Origin: Alkalimonas sp.
GTDB lineage: Bacteria > Pseudomonadota > Gammaproteobacteria > Enterobacterales > Alteromonadaceae
Direction: 5' to 3'
Assembly (NCBI GenBank): GCA_007117525.1
Contig: SKGJ01000324.1
Location: forward strand, 1-13,145
Length of the DNA: 13,145 nucleotides
Of the stretch, positions 1-5,842 are shown in pieces. Position 1 is the stretch's first letter. Each line of letters opens with the position of its first letter. The notes beneath the pieces were generated by a model that was given only the letters and a program-made list of their open reading frames with translations, was not told the DNA's origin and ran no database searches. The position numbers were made by a program, and so were the translations under genes.

Positions 1-226
1 GCAAGCGTTTGGCCTCATCAACAATTGCTGCAGGGCCGGCTGTGGCTTGAGTCGGAATAAAGAGTGGATTCTTGCTCAGCCGGGAAACCAGTTTGCTGAG
101 CCAGACCCAGCGTGGCTGCACGAACTCGGCACGTTTAACCCAGACTGTTCTGCCTTCAAACTGACAGCTAAAGGTTCTGGCTTGCGTGGCATTAATTTGC
201 TGACGGAGAGAGTGCAGGCGATCCAT
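1..226 (-). CDS. Putative small-molecule/LPS-type kinase, N-terminal fragment (partial)
   Basis: An open frame on the minus strand starts at the ATG at 226-224 and runs off the left edge after 75 codons, so only the N-terminus is visible. It has a short strand-rich stretch, FEGRTVWVKRAE, in which Lys31 sits like the ATP-binding lysine of a kinase N-lobe. A basic, hydrophobic helix follows (about residues 38-56), then a segment ending IVDEAKRL, where Glu71 could be the helix-C glutamate that pairs with that lysine. This pattern resembles the Kdo/WaaP (InaA-like) and BUD32-like kinase families, but the catalytic loop lies outside the window, so the assignment is inference from a short fragment. 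No strong Shine-Dalgarno precedes the ATG; in-frame TTG codons 12 and 18 bases upstream are possible alternative starts. A perfect TATAAT box lies about 32 bases upstream. csdE ends 66 bases upstream on the same strand. Confidence 0.5.
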   Translation of the reverse strand, partial: MDRLHSLRQQINATQARTFSCQFEGRTVWVKRAEFVQPRWVWLSKLVSRLSKNPLFIPTQATAGPAAIVDEAKRL

Positions 227-257
227 GATAACCAAGACCAATAATAAACTAAGCTAG

Positions 258-263
258 ATTATA
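258..263 (-). promoter_or_regulatory. Candidate -10 box of the kinase-like gene
   Basis: A perfect TATAAT hexamer reads on the minus strand about 32 bases before the ATG at 226. It would place the transcript start near 250, giving a leader of roughly 25 bases. At the 17-base spacing the -35 position (281-286) reads CAGCCT, a poor match to TTGACA. A direct repeat at 271-288 overlaps that position, so the promoter may depend on an activator. This is read from the sequence only. Confidence 0.45.
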
Positions 264-270
264 GCAGCTT

Positions 271-288
271 GGCTGAACAAAGGCTGAA
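271..288. repeat. Perfect 7-4-7 direct repeat next to a -10 box
   Basis: GGCTGAA occurs twice on the plus strand (271-277 and 282-288), separated by CAAA, giving an 11-bp period or about one helical turn. On the minus strand this reads TTCAGCC-TTTG-TTCAGCC. It ends 7 bases before the TATAAT box and lies just past the csdE stop codon. Two 7-bp half-sites with a 4-bp spacer is the arrangement known for OmpR/PhoB-family response regulators. No regulator is identified here. Confidence 0.5.
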
Positions 289-292
289 TTTA

Positions 293-742
293 TCAGTTTT
301 GCTGAATGCTTTGCAACTTTTTGATAACGGCGGTTAATCCTCGAGCTCTGGATTGGCTGAGGTGTTGGGTCAAATGCAATCGGTGCAGGCAGTGTTCAAT
401 GTCGGTCGCTTTTAATGCTTCGGTAGTCATGCCGTTGATTTGGCACAACAACACCGCCAGCAGGGACTTGACGATGCGGGCGTCAGACTCAAACAGGAAA
501 AAATGTTGATCGCTGCTTTGGTCATGGTAATGCAGCAGCCAGGCTCGGCTTTCACAGCCGGCAATCAGTCCGCTGTTGGGGCGGTGTTGCTCTGGGATTT
601 GCGGCAGTCGCTTGGCCAGTTGCATCAGGTAGCGGTAGCGCTCTTGCCACTGACCTGGTTGCATCAACGCCGGTAATTCTTGCTGCAGCTGTTGCAGTGC
701 AGTCTGGGTGCTGTTGATGGTGTCGGTCAGTTGAAAAGGCAT
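293..742 (-). CDS. csdE: CsdE/SufE-family cysteine desulfurase sulfur acceptor
   Basis: Predicted 149-residue sulfur-transfer protein that accepts persulfide sulfur from a cysteine desulfurase (CsdA or SufS type) on a surface cysteine and passes it on, for example to Fe-S assembly. With the start at 742, the family's signature segments appear in order: QERYRYLMQLAKRLPQIP (about residues 33-50), the catalytic-cysteine motif IAGCESRAW, SDARIVKSLLAVLL, and the C-terminal TQHLSQSRARGL. The IAGCE and ARIV..LLAVLL wording is closer to E. coli CsdE than to SufE, hence the symbol, but paralogue assignment by eye is uncertain. An in-frame ATG 36 bases upstream (778) would add 12 residues, but it has no ribosome site and overlaps a candidate -10 box; the ATG at 742 has GGAG 5 bases ahead. 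No desulfurase gene is in the window. It lies between gltA and the kinase-like gene, on the same strand. Confidence 0.85.
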   Translation of the reverse strand: MPFQLTDTINSTQTALQQLQQELPALMQPGQWQERYRYLMQLAKRLPQIPEQHRPNSGLIAGCESRAWLLHYHDQSSDQHFFLFESDARIVKSLLAVLLCQINGMTTEALKATDIEHCLHRLHLTQHLSQSRARGLTAVIKKLQSIQQN

Positions 743-747
743 GCTTG

Positions 748-751
748 CTCC
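748..751 (-). promoter_or_regulatory. Ribosome binding site that decides the csdE start
   Basis: GGAG on the minus strand lies 5 bases before the ATG at 742-740, which is good spacing. The longer in-frame ATG at 778 is preceded only by TTGTGTTAGT, with no Shine-Dalgarno match. This is why the shorter CsdE is annotated. Confidence 0.6.
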
Positions 752-776
752 GGCTGCAAGGAAAAAAGAGCCAAAC

Positions 777-804
777 ATACTAACACAACTTTGATTGGGC
801 TCAA
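777..804 (-). promoter_or_regulatory. Candidate csdE promoter
   Basis: On the minus strand TTGAGC (804-799) is followed after 16 bases by TAGTAT (782-777). Each hexamer matches 4 of 6 consensus positions. It lies directly downstream of the gltA terminator and would start transcription near 770, about 28 bases before the chosen csdE ATG. Position and spacing are reasonable, but both hexamers are imperfect. Confidence 0.4.
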
Positions 805-810
805 GGGATA

Positions 811-838
811 AAAAAAGCGACCCTAAGGTCGCTTTTTT
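811..838 (-). terminator. Intrinsic terminator of gltA
   Basis: A symmetric hairpin with stem GCGACC/GGTCGC (817-822 with 827-832) and a 4-base loop is flanked by A6 (811-816) and T6 (833-838). In the minus direction it begins 17 bases after the gltA stop and ends in a U-tract, as expected for Rho-independent termination. It could work in either direction, but no plus-strand gene ends here. It separates gltA from csdE, which is consistent with csdE having its own promoter. Confidence 0.9.
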
Positions 839-854
839 TAATTAGAACAGTGAA

Positions 855-2138
855 TTAACGTTCGTTAATTGTTTTTAAGTCACGGCTGGTGTGACCGGTG
901 TACAACTGGCGAGGACGGCCAATTTTGTGGCCTTTTTCACTGAGCATTTCATCCCAATGTGAAATCCAGCCGACGGTGCGCGACATTGCGAAAATCACAG
1001 TGAACATGCTGGTCGGGATACCGATGGCTTTCAAGATGATGCCGCTGTAGAAATCCACGTTCGGGTACAGTTTTTTCTCGATGAAATACGGATCTTCCAG
1101 CGCAATACGCTCCAGCTCCATCGCGACATCCAGCAACGGATCTTTGATGTTCAGCTCTTGCAGCACTTCATGGCAGGTTTCCCGCATCACTTTGGCGCGT
1201 GGGTCAAAGTTTTTGTAAACGCGGTGACCGAAGCCCATCAGACGGAATGGATCGCTCTTGTCTTTGGCACGGGCGACAAACTCAGGAATACGGTCTACTG
1301 AGCCGATTTCCTGCAGCATCTTCAAGCAGGCCTCATTGGCACCGCCATGGGCAGGGCCCCACAAAGAGGCTACACCGGCAGCAATACAGGCGTAAGGGTT
1401 GGCACCAGAAGAACCAGCCAGCCGCACTGTGGATGTTGAGGCGTTTTGCTCATGGTCTGCATGCAGCATAAAAATGCGGTCCATGGCTTTGGCCAGTACC
1501 GGGCTGACTTTGTAGTCTTCTGCCGGAACCGAGAACATCATGTGCAGGAAGTTTTCAGCGTAGCTCAAGTCATTGCGTGGGTACACAAATGGCTGACCAA
1601 CGGTGTATTTGTAGGCCATGGCCGAAATGGTCGGCAGCTTAGCAATCAGACGGTGGGCGCTGCGCTTACGTTGTTCCGGGTCATTGATATCCAGATCAGA
1701 ATGGTAAAAAGACGACAAGGCACCAACCACACCACACAGCATCGCCATTGGGTGGGCATCAACCCGGAAACCCTGGAAGAAAGAGGCGATTTTTTCATGC
1801 ACCATGGTATGGCGCGTGATGGTGTTGGCGAACTGATCGTACTGCGGCTGGTTTGGCAGTTCACCTTCCAGCAGCAGGTAGCACAGTTCCAGGTAGTTTG
1901 ATTTTTCAGCCAGTTGCTCAATAGGGTAACCCCGATGCAGCAGCACGCCTTTGTCACCGTCAATGTAGGTTATCTTCGATTCACACGAACCGGTCGACAT
2001 AAAACCGGGATCGAAGGTGAAATAACCATGCTGACCCAAGGCGCGAACGTCAATTACGTCGGTGCCGGCCGTACCTGAATAGATAGGCAACTCGAACGAT
2101 GTGTCATCGATCTGCACGACGGCTTTTTTATCTGCCAT
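855..2138 (-). CDS. gltA: Citrate synthase (type II, hexameric)
   Basis: Condenses oxaloacetate and acetyl-CoA to citrate in the cytosol, the entry step of the TCA cycle. The product is 427 residues, the same length as E. coli GltA, and the active-site residues fall at the same positions: His264 ([10 protein letters not shown]), His305 (GFGHRVYKN) and Asp362 (NVDFYSG). LHADHEQN is present near residue 225. Arg109-His110-Thr111, Tyr145, Arg163 and Lys167, reported for the E. coli allosteric NADH site, are all present, so NADH inhibition is likely (inference). Residue 206, the reactive cysteine of the E. coli enzyme, is alanine here. The ATG at 2138 has AGGAG 8 bases upstream. The gene is transcribed away from the sdh-suc operon, with about 370 bases of shared control region between them, and ends at a strong terminator. 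Confidence 0.98.
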   Translation of the reverse strand: MADKKAVVQIDDTSFELPIYSGTAGTDVIDVRALGQHGYFTFDPGFMSTGSCESKITYIDGDKGVLLHRGYPIEQLAEKSNYLELCYLLLEGELPNQPQYDQFANTITRHTMVHEKIASFFQGFRVDAHPMAMLCGVVGALSSFYHSDLDINDPEQRKRSAHRLIAKLPTISAMAYKYTVGQPFVYPRNDLSYAENFLHMMFSVPAEDYKVSPVLAKAMDRIFMLHADHEQNASTSTVRLAGSSGANPYACIAAGVASLWGPAHGGANEACLKMLQEIGSVDRIPEFVARAKDKSDPFRLMGFGHRVYKNFDPRAKVMRETCHEVLQELNIKDPLLDVAMELERIALEDPYFIEKKLYPNVDFYSGIILKAIGIPTSMFTVIFAMSRTVGWISHWDEMLSEKGHKIGRPRQLYTGHTSRDLKTINER

Positions 2139-2188
2139 TGGATTTCTCCTATTAATTGATTTAAGTATCAGAAGGGGATGCTGCGGCT

Positions 2189-2219
2189 ATTCTAACTGCA
2201 AAGCCACCCCAAAAGTCAA
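2189..2219 (-). promoter_or_regulatory. Candidate gltA promoter
   Basis: On the minus strand TTGACT (2219-2214, 5 of 6 matches to -35) is followed after 18 bases by TTAGAA (2195-2190), or after 19 bases by TAGAAT (2194-2189, 5 of 6 matches to -10). The spacing is slightly long. Transcription would begin near 2183, leaving a leader of about 45 bases before the gltA ATG. A further minus-strand TATACT (2248-2243), inside the palindrome, has no good -35. Confidence 0.45.
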
Positions 2220-2245
2220 TTTTAATGCGTTTTTGCACAATAAGT

Positions 2246-2263
2246 ATACGACTCTGGTCGTAT
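2246..2263. promoter_or_regulatory. Perfect palindrome, candidate operator
   Basis: ATACGAC (2246-2252) and GTCGTAT (2257-2263) are exact inverted copies around TCTG, giving an 18-bp site. It lies about 27 bases upstream of the candidate gltA -35 and about 110 bases upstream of the inferred sdhC transcript start. That position suits a regulator acting on one or both divergent units. I do not recognise it as the site of a known regulator. Confidence 0.5.
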
Positions 2264-2329
2264 TGCAGGCCGATACCTTTTATGGCACCGTTCCGCCGCA
2301 GGATTTTTTCCTGTAAAACCAAACAAAAA

Positions 2330-2358
2330 TTGTAATAACAAGGCATGAAATATATACT
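2330..2358 (+). promoter_or_regulatory. Candidate sdhC (sdh-suc operon) promoter
   Basis: TTGTAA (2330-2335, 4 of 6) and TATACT (2353-2358, 5 of 6) are separated by the ideal 17 bases. Transcription would start near 2365, giving a leader of about 146 bases before the sdhC GTG. It is the best sigma-70 match I found on this strand of the intergenic region. Confidence 0.55.
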
Positions 2359-2445
2359 ATTGCCGGTGCTGAAACAGTTCACCTTCCTCAGTATTTCTCG
2401 CTGAACCATGCCAGGTTTCCGGCAGTATATGCTTGGGGTGATGAC

Positions 2446-2470
2446 TGATTATTCAGTTCTTCAATAATCA
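2446..2470 (+). other. AT-rich hairpin in the sdhC leader
   Basis: TGATTATT (2446-2453) and AATAATCA (2463-2470) are perfectly complementary, with a 9-base loop. An overlapping alternative hairpin pairs ACTGA (2444-2448) with TCAGT (2453-2457); the two cannot form together. They lie 40 to 67 bases before the sdhC start, within the predicted transcript. The stems are AT-rich and so weak; a role is speculative. Confidence 0.35.
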
Positions 2471-2510
2471 CAACTAAAGCTCGTGTACGGGCGTCGATGG
2501 ACAAGAAACT

Positions 2511-2888
2511 GTGAAAAAGCAAAGACCTGTAAACCTCGACCTGACCACAATTTCACTTCCGGCATCTGCCAAAGCCTCTATCCTGCACCGTGTAACCGGC
2601 GTGGCAATGTTTATTGCCCTGATCCTGGTGGTATGGGCCTGGGCCGTCTCACTGTCTTCACCTGAAGGCTTTGAACTGGTGAAATCTGTAATGACCTCTC
2701 ACTTTGCCAAATTCCTGGCTTGGGGCACCATCACGGTGCTGTTGTATCACCTGATTGGTGGTATCCGCCACATGATTATGGATTTGGGTTACTGGGAAGA
2801 GCTGTCTTCCGGCAACACCAGCGCACGTGTTGCCATTGGCCTTTGGGTAGTATTAGCCGTTCTGGCAGGAGGTTGGTTATGGTTTTAA
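2511..2888 (+). CDS. sdhC: Succinate dehydrogenase cytochrome b556 subunit (membrane anchor)
   Basis: First membrane anchor of complex II. With SdhD it holds heme b and the ubiquinone site and attaches SdhAB to the inner membrane. It has 125 residues, beginning with the conserved QRPVNLDL segment. Ser23 and Arg27 in ASILHRVTG match E. coli quinone-site Ser27 and Arg31, and His80 in YHLIGGIRHM matches heme ligand His84 (an offset of four because E. coli has a longer N-terminus). Three hydrophobic segments are visible, at about residues 27-48, 65-88 and 103-125. The start is GTG; the in-frame stop upstream (2475) leaves no ATG in between, and the ribosome site is weak (GGA, 9 bases ahead). The gene overlaps sdhD by 10 bases, so the two are probably translationally coupled. 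Confidence 0.97.
   Translation: MKKQRPVNLDLTTISLPASAKASILHRVTGVAMFIALILVVWAWAVSLSSPEGFELVKSVMTSHFAKFLAWGTITVLLYHLIGGIRHMIMDLGYWEELSSGNTSARVAIGLWVVLAVLAGGWLWF
2867..2872 (+). promoter_or_regulatory. Strong sdhD ribosome binding site inside sdhC
   Basis: AGGAGG lies within the last codons of sdhC, 6 bases before the ATG at 2879. It fixes the sdhD start at the conserved 115-residue form, although the frame stays open further upstream within sdhC. It contrasts with the weak site and GTG start of sdhC. Confidence 0.8.
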
Positions 2889-3226
2889 ATCAAGCATCCT
2901 TAAAACGCGATGGCGTACAGGATTATGTGTCTATTCGTGCAACCGCGACCGTCTTGGGTTTGTACGTTCTCTTTATTCTGGGCTTTTTTCTGGTAACGCC
3001 TGAGGTTACCTACGAGGTTTGGACAGGTCTTTTCTCCCAGCTGTGGATGAAAATCTTTACGCTTCTGGCCTTGCTGGCGGTTGCTATTCATGCCCGCATT
3101 GGTTTGTGGCAAGTGGTGACCGATTACATCAAATGCTCGCGTCTGCGTGCTGTGGTGCAGTTTTTGGTCAGCGTTGTTGCTTTCAGCTACGTCGCTGTTG
3201 GCCTCTTTGTGTTGTGGGGTGTGTAA
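2879..3226 (+). CDS. sdhD: Succinate dehydrogenase hydrophobic membrane anchor subunit
   Basis: Second membrane anchor of complex II, completing the heme b and ubiquinone pocket with SdhC. From the ATG at 2879 the product is 115 residues, exactly the E. coli length. The signature HARIGLWQVVTDYIK carries His71 (heme ligand) and Asp82-Tyr83 (quinone site) at E. coli positions. Conserved RATA (about residue 20) and YEVW (about 45) are also present. Three transmembrane stretches are evident, at about residues 21-40, 53-76 and 90-113. The frame is open upstream through sdhC to 2720, but AGGAGG 6 bases before 2879 and the conserved length decide the start. The stop codon directly abuts the sdhA ATG. 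Confidence 0.97.
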   Translation: MVLNQASLKRDGVQDYVSIRATATVLGLYVLFILGFFLVTPEVTYEVWTGLFSQLWMKIFTLLALLAVAIHARIGLWQVVTDYIKCSRLRAVVQFLVSVVAFSYVAVGLFVLWGV

Positions 3227-4999
3227 ATGAGTATTCCAGTTCGTGAATTTGATGCCATTGTGATTGGTGCTGGTGGTGCCGGTATGCGCGCTGCTCTGCA
3301 AATCACGCAGTCCGGCTTAACCTGCGCTTTGTTGTCAAAAGTATTTCCAACCCGCTCACACACGGTATCTGCCCAAGGTGGTATTACCGTGGCGTTAGGC
3401 AACTCTCACCCAGACAACTGGGAATGGCACATGTTTGATACCGTCAAAGGCTCCGATTACATCGGTGATCAGGACGCCATTGAATACATGTGTAAAACTG
3501 GTCCTGAGGCCATTACTGAATTAGAAAACATGGGCTTGCCATTCTCCCGTTTTGAAAACGGCCGGGTCTATCAGCGTCCTTTTGGTGGTCAGTCGAAAAA
3601 TTTCGGTGGCGAGCAGGCCGCTCGTACTGCCGCTGCGGCGGACCGTACCGGTCATGCCTTGTTGCACCTGCTGTACCAGCAAAACGTCAAAAATCGCACT
3701 CAGGTATTCAGTGAGTGGTATGCGCTGGATCTGGTGAAAAATCAGGATGGCGCTGTGGTCGGTTGTACTGCCATTGATATCGAGACCGGTGAAATCGTTT
3801 ATTTCAAGGCCAGAGCTACTGTACTGGCAACCGGCGGTGCTGGCCGTATTTATGCCTCCACCACCAATGCCCACATCAATACCGGTGATGGTGTTGGTAT
3901 GGCGCTGCGTGCTGGTGTGCCGCTGCAGGATATGGAAATGTGGCAATTCCACCCAACCGGCATTGCCGGTGCCGGTACCCTGGTCACGGAAGGCTGCCGT
4001 GGCGAAGGGGGTTACCTGCTGAATAAAGACGGTGAACGTTTTATGGAGCGTTACGCGCCGAACGCCAAAGACCTGGCGGGTCGTGACGTGGTTGCCCGCT
4101 CGATGATGACTGAGATTCGCGAAGGTCGCGGCTGCGATGGTCCTTGGGGCGTGCATATTAAACTGAAGCTGGATCATTTAGGCGAAGAGGTGCTGGAAAG
4201 CCGTCTGCCCGGTATTTGTGAGCTGTCACGCACCTTTGCCCACGTCGACCCGGTCAAAGAGCCAATCCCGGTTATTCCGACCTGCCATTACATGATGGGT
4301 GGGATTCCAACCAACGTGAATGGTCAGGTTATTAAGCCGACGGCCGATGGCAACGACGCCGTGGTACCAGGTTTGTTTGCTTGCGGTGAAATTGCTTGTG
4401 TCTCGGTGCATGGTGCCAACCGTCTGGGCGGTAACTCCTTGCTTGATCTGGTGGTGTTTGGTCGTGCTACCGGTCTGCATTTGGGCGAGGCGCTGGCGGC
4501 AACGTCTGAAGGCCGTGCCGCTTCCGAGTCCGATTTGGATGCTGCCCTGGCGCGTACCCGCCGTTGGGAAGACAGCAAGCCTGGCCAGGGCGAAGACCCG
4601 GTGCAAATTAAGAAAGACCTGCAAAACTGCATGCAGCTGAACTTCTCGGTGTTCCGTGAAGGCGAAGCCATGGCTGAAGGTTTGCAAGAGCTGAAAACCA
4701 TTCGTGAGCGCTTGCAGTTTGCCCGTTTGGATGACAAGAGCTCGGACTTCAACACCCAGCGTATTGAGTGTCTGGAGCTGGATAACCTGATGGAAACGGC
4801 GTACTCCACTGCGGTTGCAGCGAACTTCCGGACCGAAAGCCGTGGCGCGCATGCCCGTTTTGACTTCCCGGATCGTGACGATGAAAACTGGTTGTGCCAC
4901 AGTGTGTACAGCCCGGATACCGAGTCGATGTTTAAGCGGAAAGTCAATCTGGAGCCTAAGTTCCGGGAAGCCTTCCCACCCAAAGCGCGTACTTACTAA
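3227..4999 (+). CDS. sdhA: Succinate dehydrogenase flavoprotein subunit
   Basis: Catalytic subunit of complex II. It oxidises succinate to fumarate and passes electrons through covalent FAD to SdhB on the cytoplasmic face of the inner membrane. The product is 590 residues (E. coli 588). The N-terminal dinucleotide-binding motif [12 protein letters not shown] (about 13-24) is followed by [10 protein letters not shown], whose His45 is the covalent FAD attachment site. Substrate and catalytic residues fall at E. coli positions: His242 (FHPTG), Thr254-Glu255, Arg286 (AGRDVV), His354 (CHYMMGG) and Arg399 (ANRLGG). The ATG follows the sdhD stop without a gap, with GGGG 7 bases ahead as a modest ribosome site, so coupling to sdhD translation is likely. 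Nothing is missing or unusual. Confidence 0.98.
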   Translation: MSIPVREFDAIVIGAGGAGMRAALQITQSGLTCALLSKVFPTRSHTVSAQGGITVALGNSHPDNWEWHMFDTVKGSDYIGDQDAIEYMCKTGPEAITELENMGLPFSRFENGRVYQRPFGGQSKNFGGEQAARTAAAADRTGHALLHLLYQQNVKNRTQVFSEWYALDLVKNQDGAVVGCTAIDIETGEIVYFKARATVLATGGAGRIYASTTNAHINTGDGVGMALRAGVPLQDMEMWQFHPTGIAGAGTLVTEGCRGEGGYLLNKDGERFMERYAPNAKDLAGRDVVARSMMTEIREGRGCDGPWGVHIKLKLDHLGEEVLESRLPGICELSRTFAHVDPVKEPIPVIPTCHYMMGGIPTNVNGQVIKPTADGNDAVVPGLFACGEIACVSVHGANRLGGNSLLDLVVFGRATGLHLGEALAATSEGRAASESDLDAALARTRRWEDSKPGQGEDPVQIKKDLQNCMQLNFSVFREGEAMAEGLQELKTIRERLQFARLDDKSSDFNTQRIECLELDNLMETAYSTAVAANFRTESRGAHARFDFPDRDDENWLCHSVYSPDTESMFKRKVNLEPKFREAFPPKARTY

Positions 5000-5011
5000 G
5001 AGGGCTATGCG

Positions 5012-5731
5012 ATGAAGAAGTTAGTATTCTCCGTCTATCGTTACAACCCTGATGTCGATAATGCACCTCGCATGCAGGATTACACGCTGGACAACCCGGA
5101 AGGCCGGGACATGATGGTGCTGGATGCACTGTTAAAATTGAAAGAACAGGACCCAACCTTGTCGTTCCGCCGCTCTTGCCGTGAGGGCGTTTGCGGCTCC
5201 GATGGCCTGAACATGAACGGCAAGAATGGCCTGGCTTGTATCACGCCGTTGTCGGCTGTTGGCTTAAAGGGTGGCAAAATTGTCATCCGGCCTTTGCCGG
5301 GATTGCCTGTGGTGCGCGATCTGGTGGTTGATATGAGCCAGTTCTACACCCAATACGAGAAAGTGAAGCCTTACTTAATCAACGACAGCAAACTGCCACC
5401 CGCAGGTGAGTTTTTGCAGTCGCCGGAAGAGCGGGCTAAGCTGGATGGACTGTACGAGTGCATCTTGTGTGCTTGTTGTTCGACCTCGTGCCCGTCGTTC
5501 TGGTGGAATCCGGATAAGTTCATTGGCCCGGCCGGTTTGCTGCATGCTTACCGTTTCCTGGCAGACAGCCGCGATACCGCGACCGAAGAGCGTTTGAACG
5601 ACCTGGATGATGCCTTTAGCGTATTCCGCTGTCATGGCATTATGAATTGTGTCAACGTTTGTCCGAAAGGCCTGAACCCGACCAAGGCCATTGGCCAGAT
5701 CAAATCCATGTTGTTAAGCCGGGCGCTGTAA
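5012..5731 (+). CDS. sdhB: Succinate dehydrogenase iron-sulfur subunit
   Basis: Electron-transfer subunit of complex II, carrying electrons from the SdhA flavin to ubiquinone through three Fe-S clusters. The product is 239 residues (E. coli 238). The [2Fe-2S] ligands are in RRSCREGVCGSDG...LAC (Cys56, Cys61, Asp64, Cys76). The [4Fe-4S] ligands are Cys150, Cys153, Cys156 and Cys217, and the [3Fe-4S] ligands are Cys160, Cys207 and Cys213; all are intact and shifted by one from E. coli. SFWWNPDKFIGPAG, part of the quinone-proximal region, is also present. The ATG at 5012 has GAGGG 7 bases upstream, and 12 bases separate it from the sdhA stop. A GC hairpin spans its stop codon. Confidence 0.98.
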   Translation: MKKLVFSVYRYNPDVDNAPRMQDYTLDNPEGRDMMVLDALLKLKEQDPTLSFRRSCREGVCGSDGLNMNGKNGLACITPLSAVGLKGGKIVIRPLPGLPVVRDLVVDMSQFYTQYEKVKPYLINDSKLPPAGEFLQSPEERAKLDGLYECILCACCSTSCPSFWWNPDKFIGPAGLLHAYRFLADSRDTATEERLNDLDDAFSVFRCHGIMNCVNVCPKGLNPTKAIGQIKSMLLSRAL

Positions 5732-5738
5732 AGCGCCC
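5721..5738 (+). other. GC hairpin across the sdhB stop codon
   Basis: GGGCGC (5721-5726) and GCGCCC (5733-5738) are perfectly complementary, with a 6-base loop that holds the sdhB TAA (5729-5731). No U-tract follows, so it does not look like an intrinsic terminator. It could protect the sdh message end or tune read-through into sucA; this is inference. The remaining gap to sucA (5739-5842) is T-rich and contains only a lone TATACT (5787-5792) without a usable -35. Confidence 0.5.
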
Positions 5739-5842
5739 CTGTTGAGCAAGTAACTGATGCACGCAATCAACGAATGGTACAGAGGCTATACTGTTCGTTT
5801 TTTGCCGTTTTTTTCCAGGTGCGCAGAAATAAGGGAAACTAA

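Larger units (their letters stand above)
2139..2510. other. gltA-sdhC divergent control region
   Basis: These 372 bases separate two divergent transcription units of the same pathway. I see a candidate promoter for each side, a perfect 18-bp palindrome (2246-2263), a short CAGGA/TCCTG inverted repeat (2299-2303 with 2309-2313) and an AT-rich hairpin in the sdhC leader (2446-2470). No coding gene is supported: the only sizeable open frame (82 codons, minus strand, 2409-2161) has no family resemblance and crosses both promoters. Confidence 0.7.

Noticed and set aside
743..778. 12-residue N-terminal extension of CsdE from an upstream ATG
   Set aside because: That ATG has no Shine-Dalgarno and overlaps a candidate -10 box, while the internal ATG has GGAG at good spacing and gives a usual family length.
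2161..2409. 82-codon open frame on the minus strand upstream of gltA
   Set aside because: It has no recognisable family features or good ribosome site, and it covers both candidate promoters and the palindrome. It is most likely chance.
2431..2473. CRP-like site (GTGA...TCAC) in the sdhC leader
   Set aside because: The half-sites are much too far apart for the standard 6-base spacing, and the position is downstream of the candidate promoter.
2720..2878. Upstream extension of the sdhD frame
   Set aside because: It lies inside sdhC in another frame. The 115-residue form from 2879 matches the family length and has AGGAGG directly upstream.
3521..4177. 218-codon minus-strand open frame inside sdhA (and a similar one at 4226-4900)
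   Set aside because: Both are shadows of sdhA, with no ribosome site or recognisable protein.
5787..5792. TATACT before sucA as an internal promoter
   Set aside because: No acceptable -35 is found at 16 to 18 bases. A lone -10 match is not enough, although an internal suc promoter cannot be excluded.
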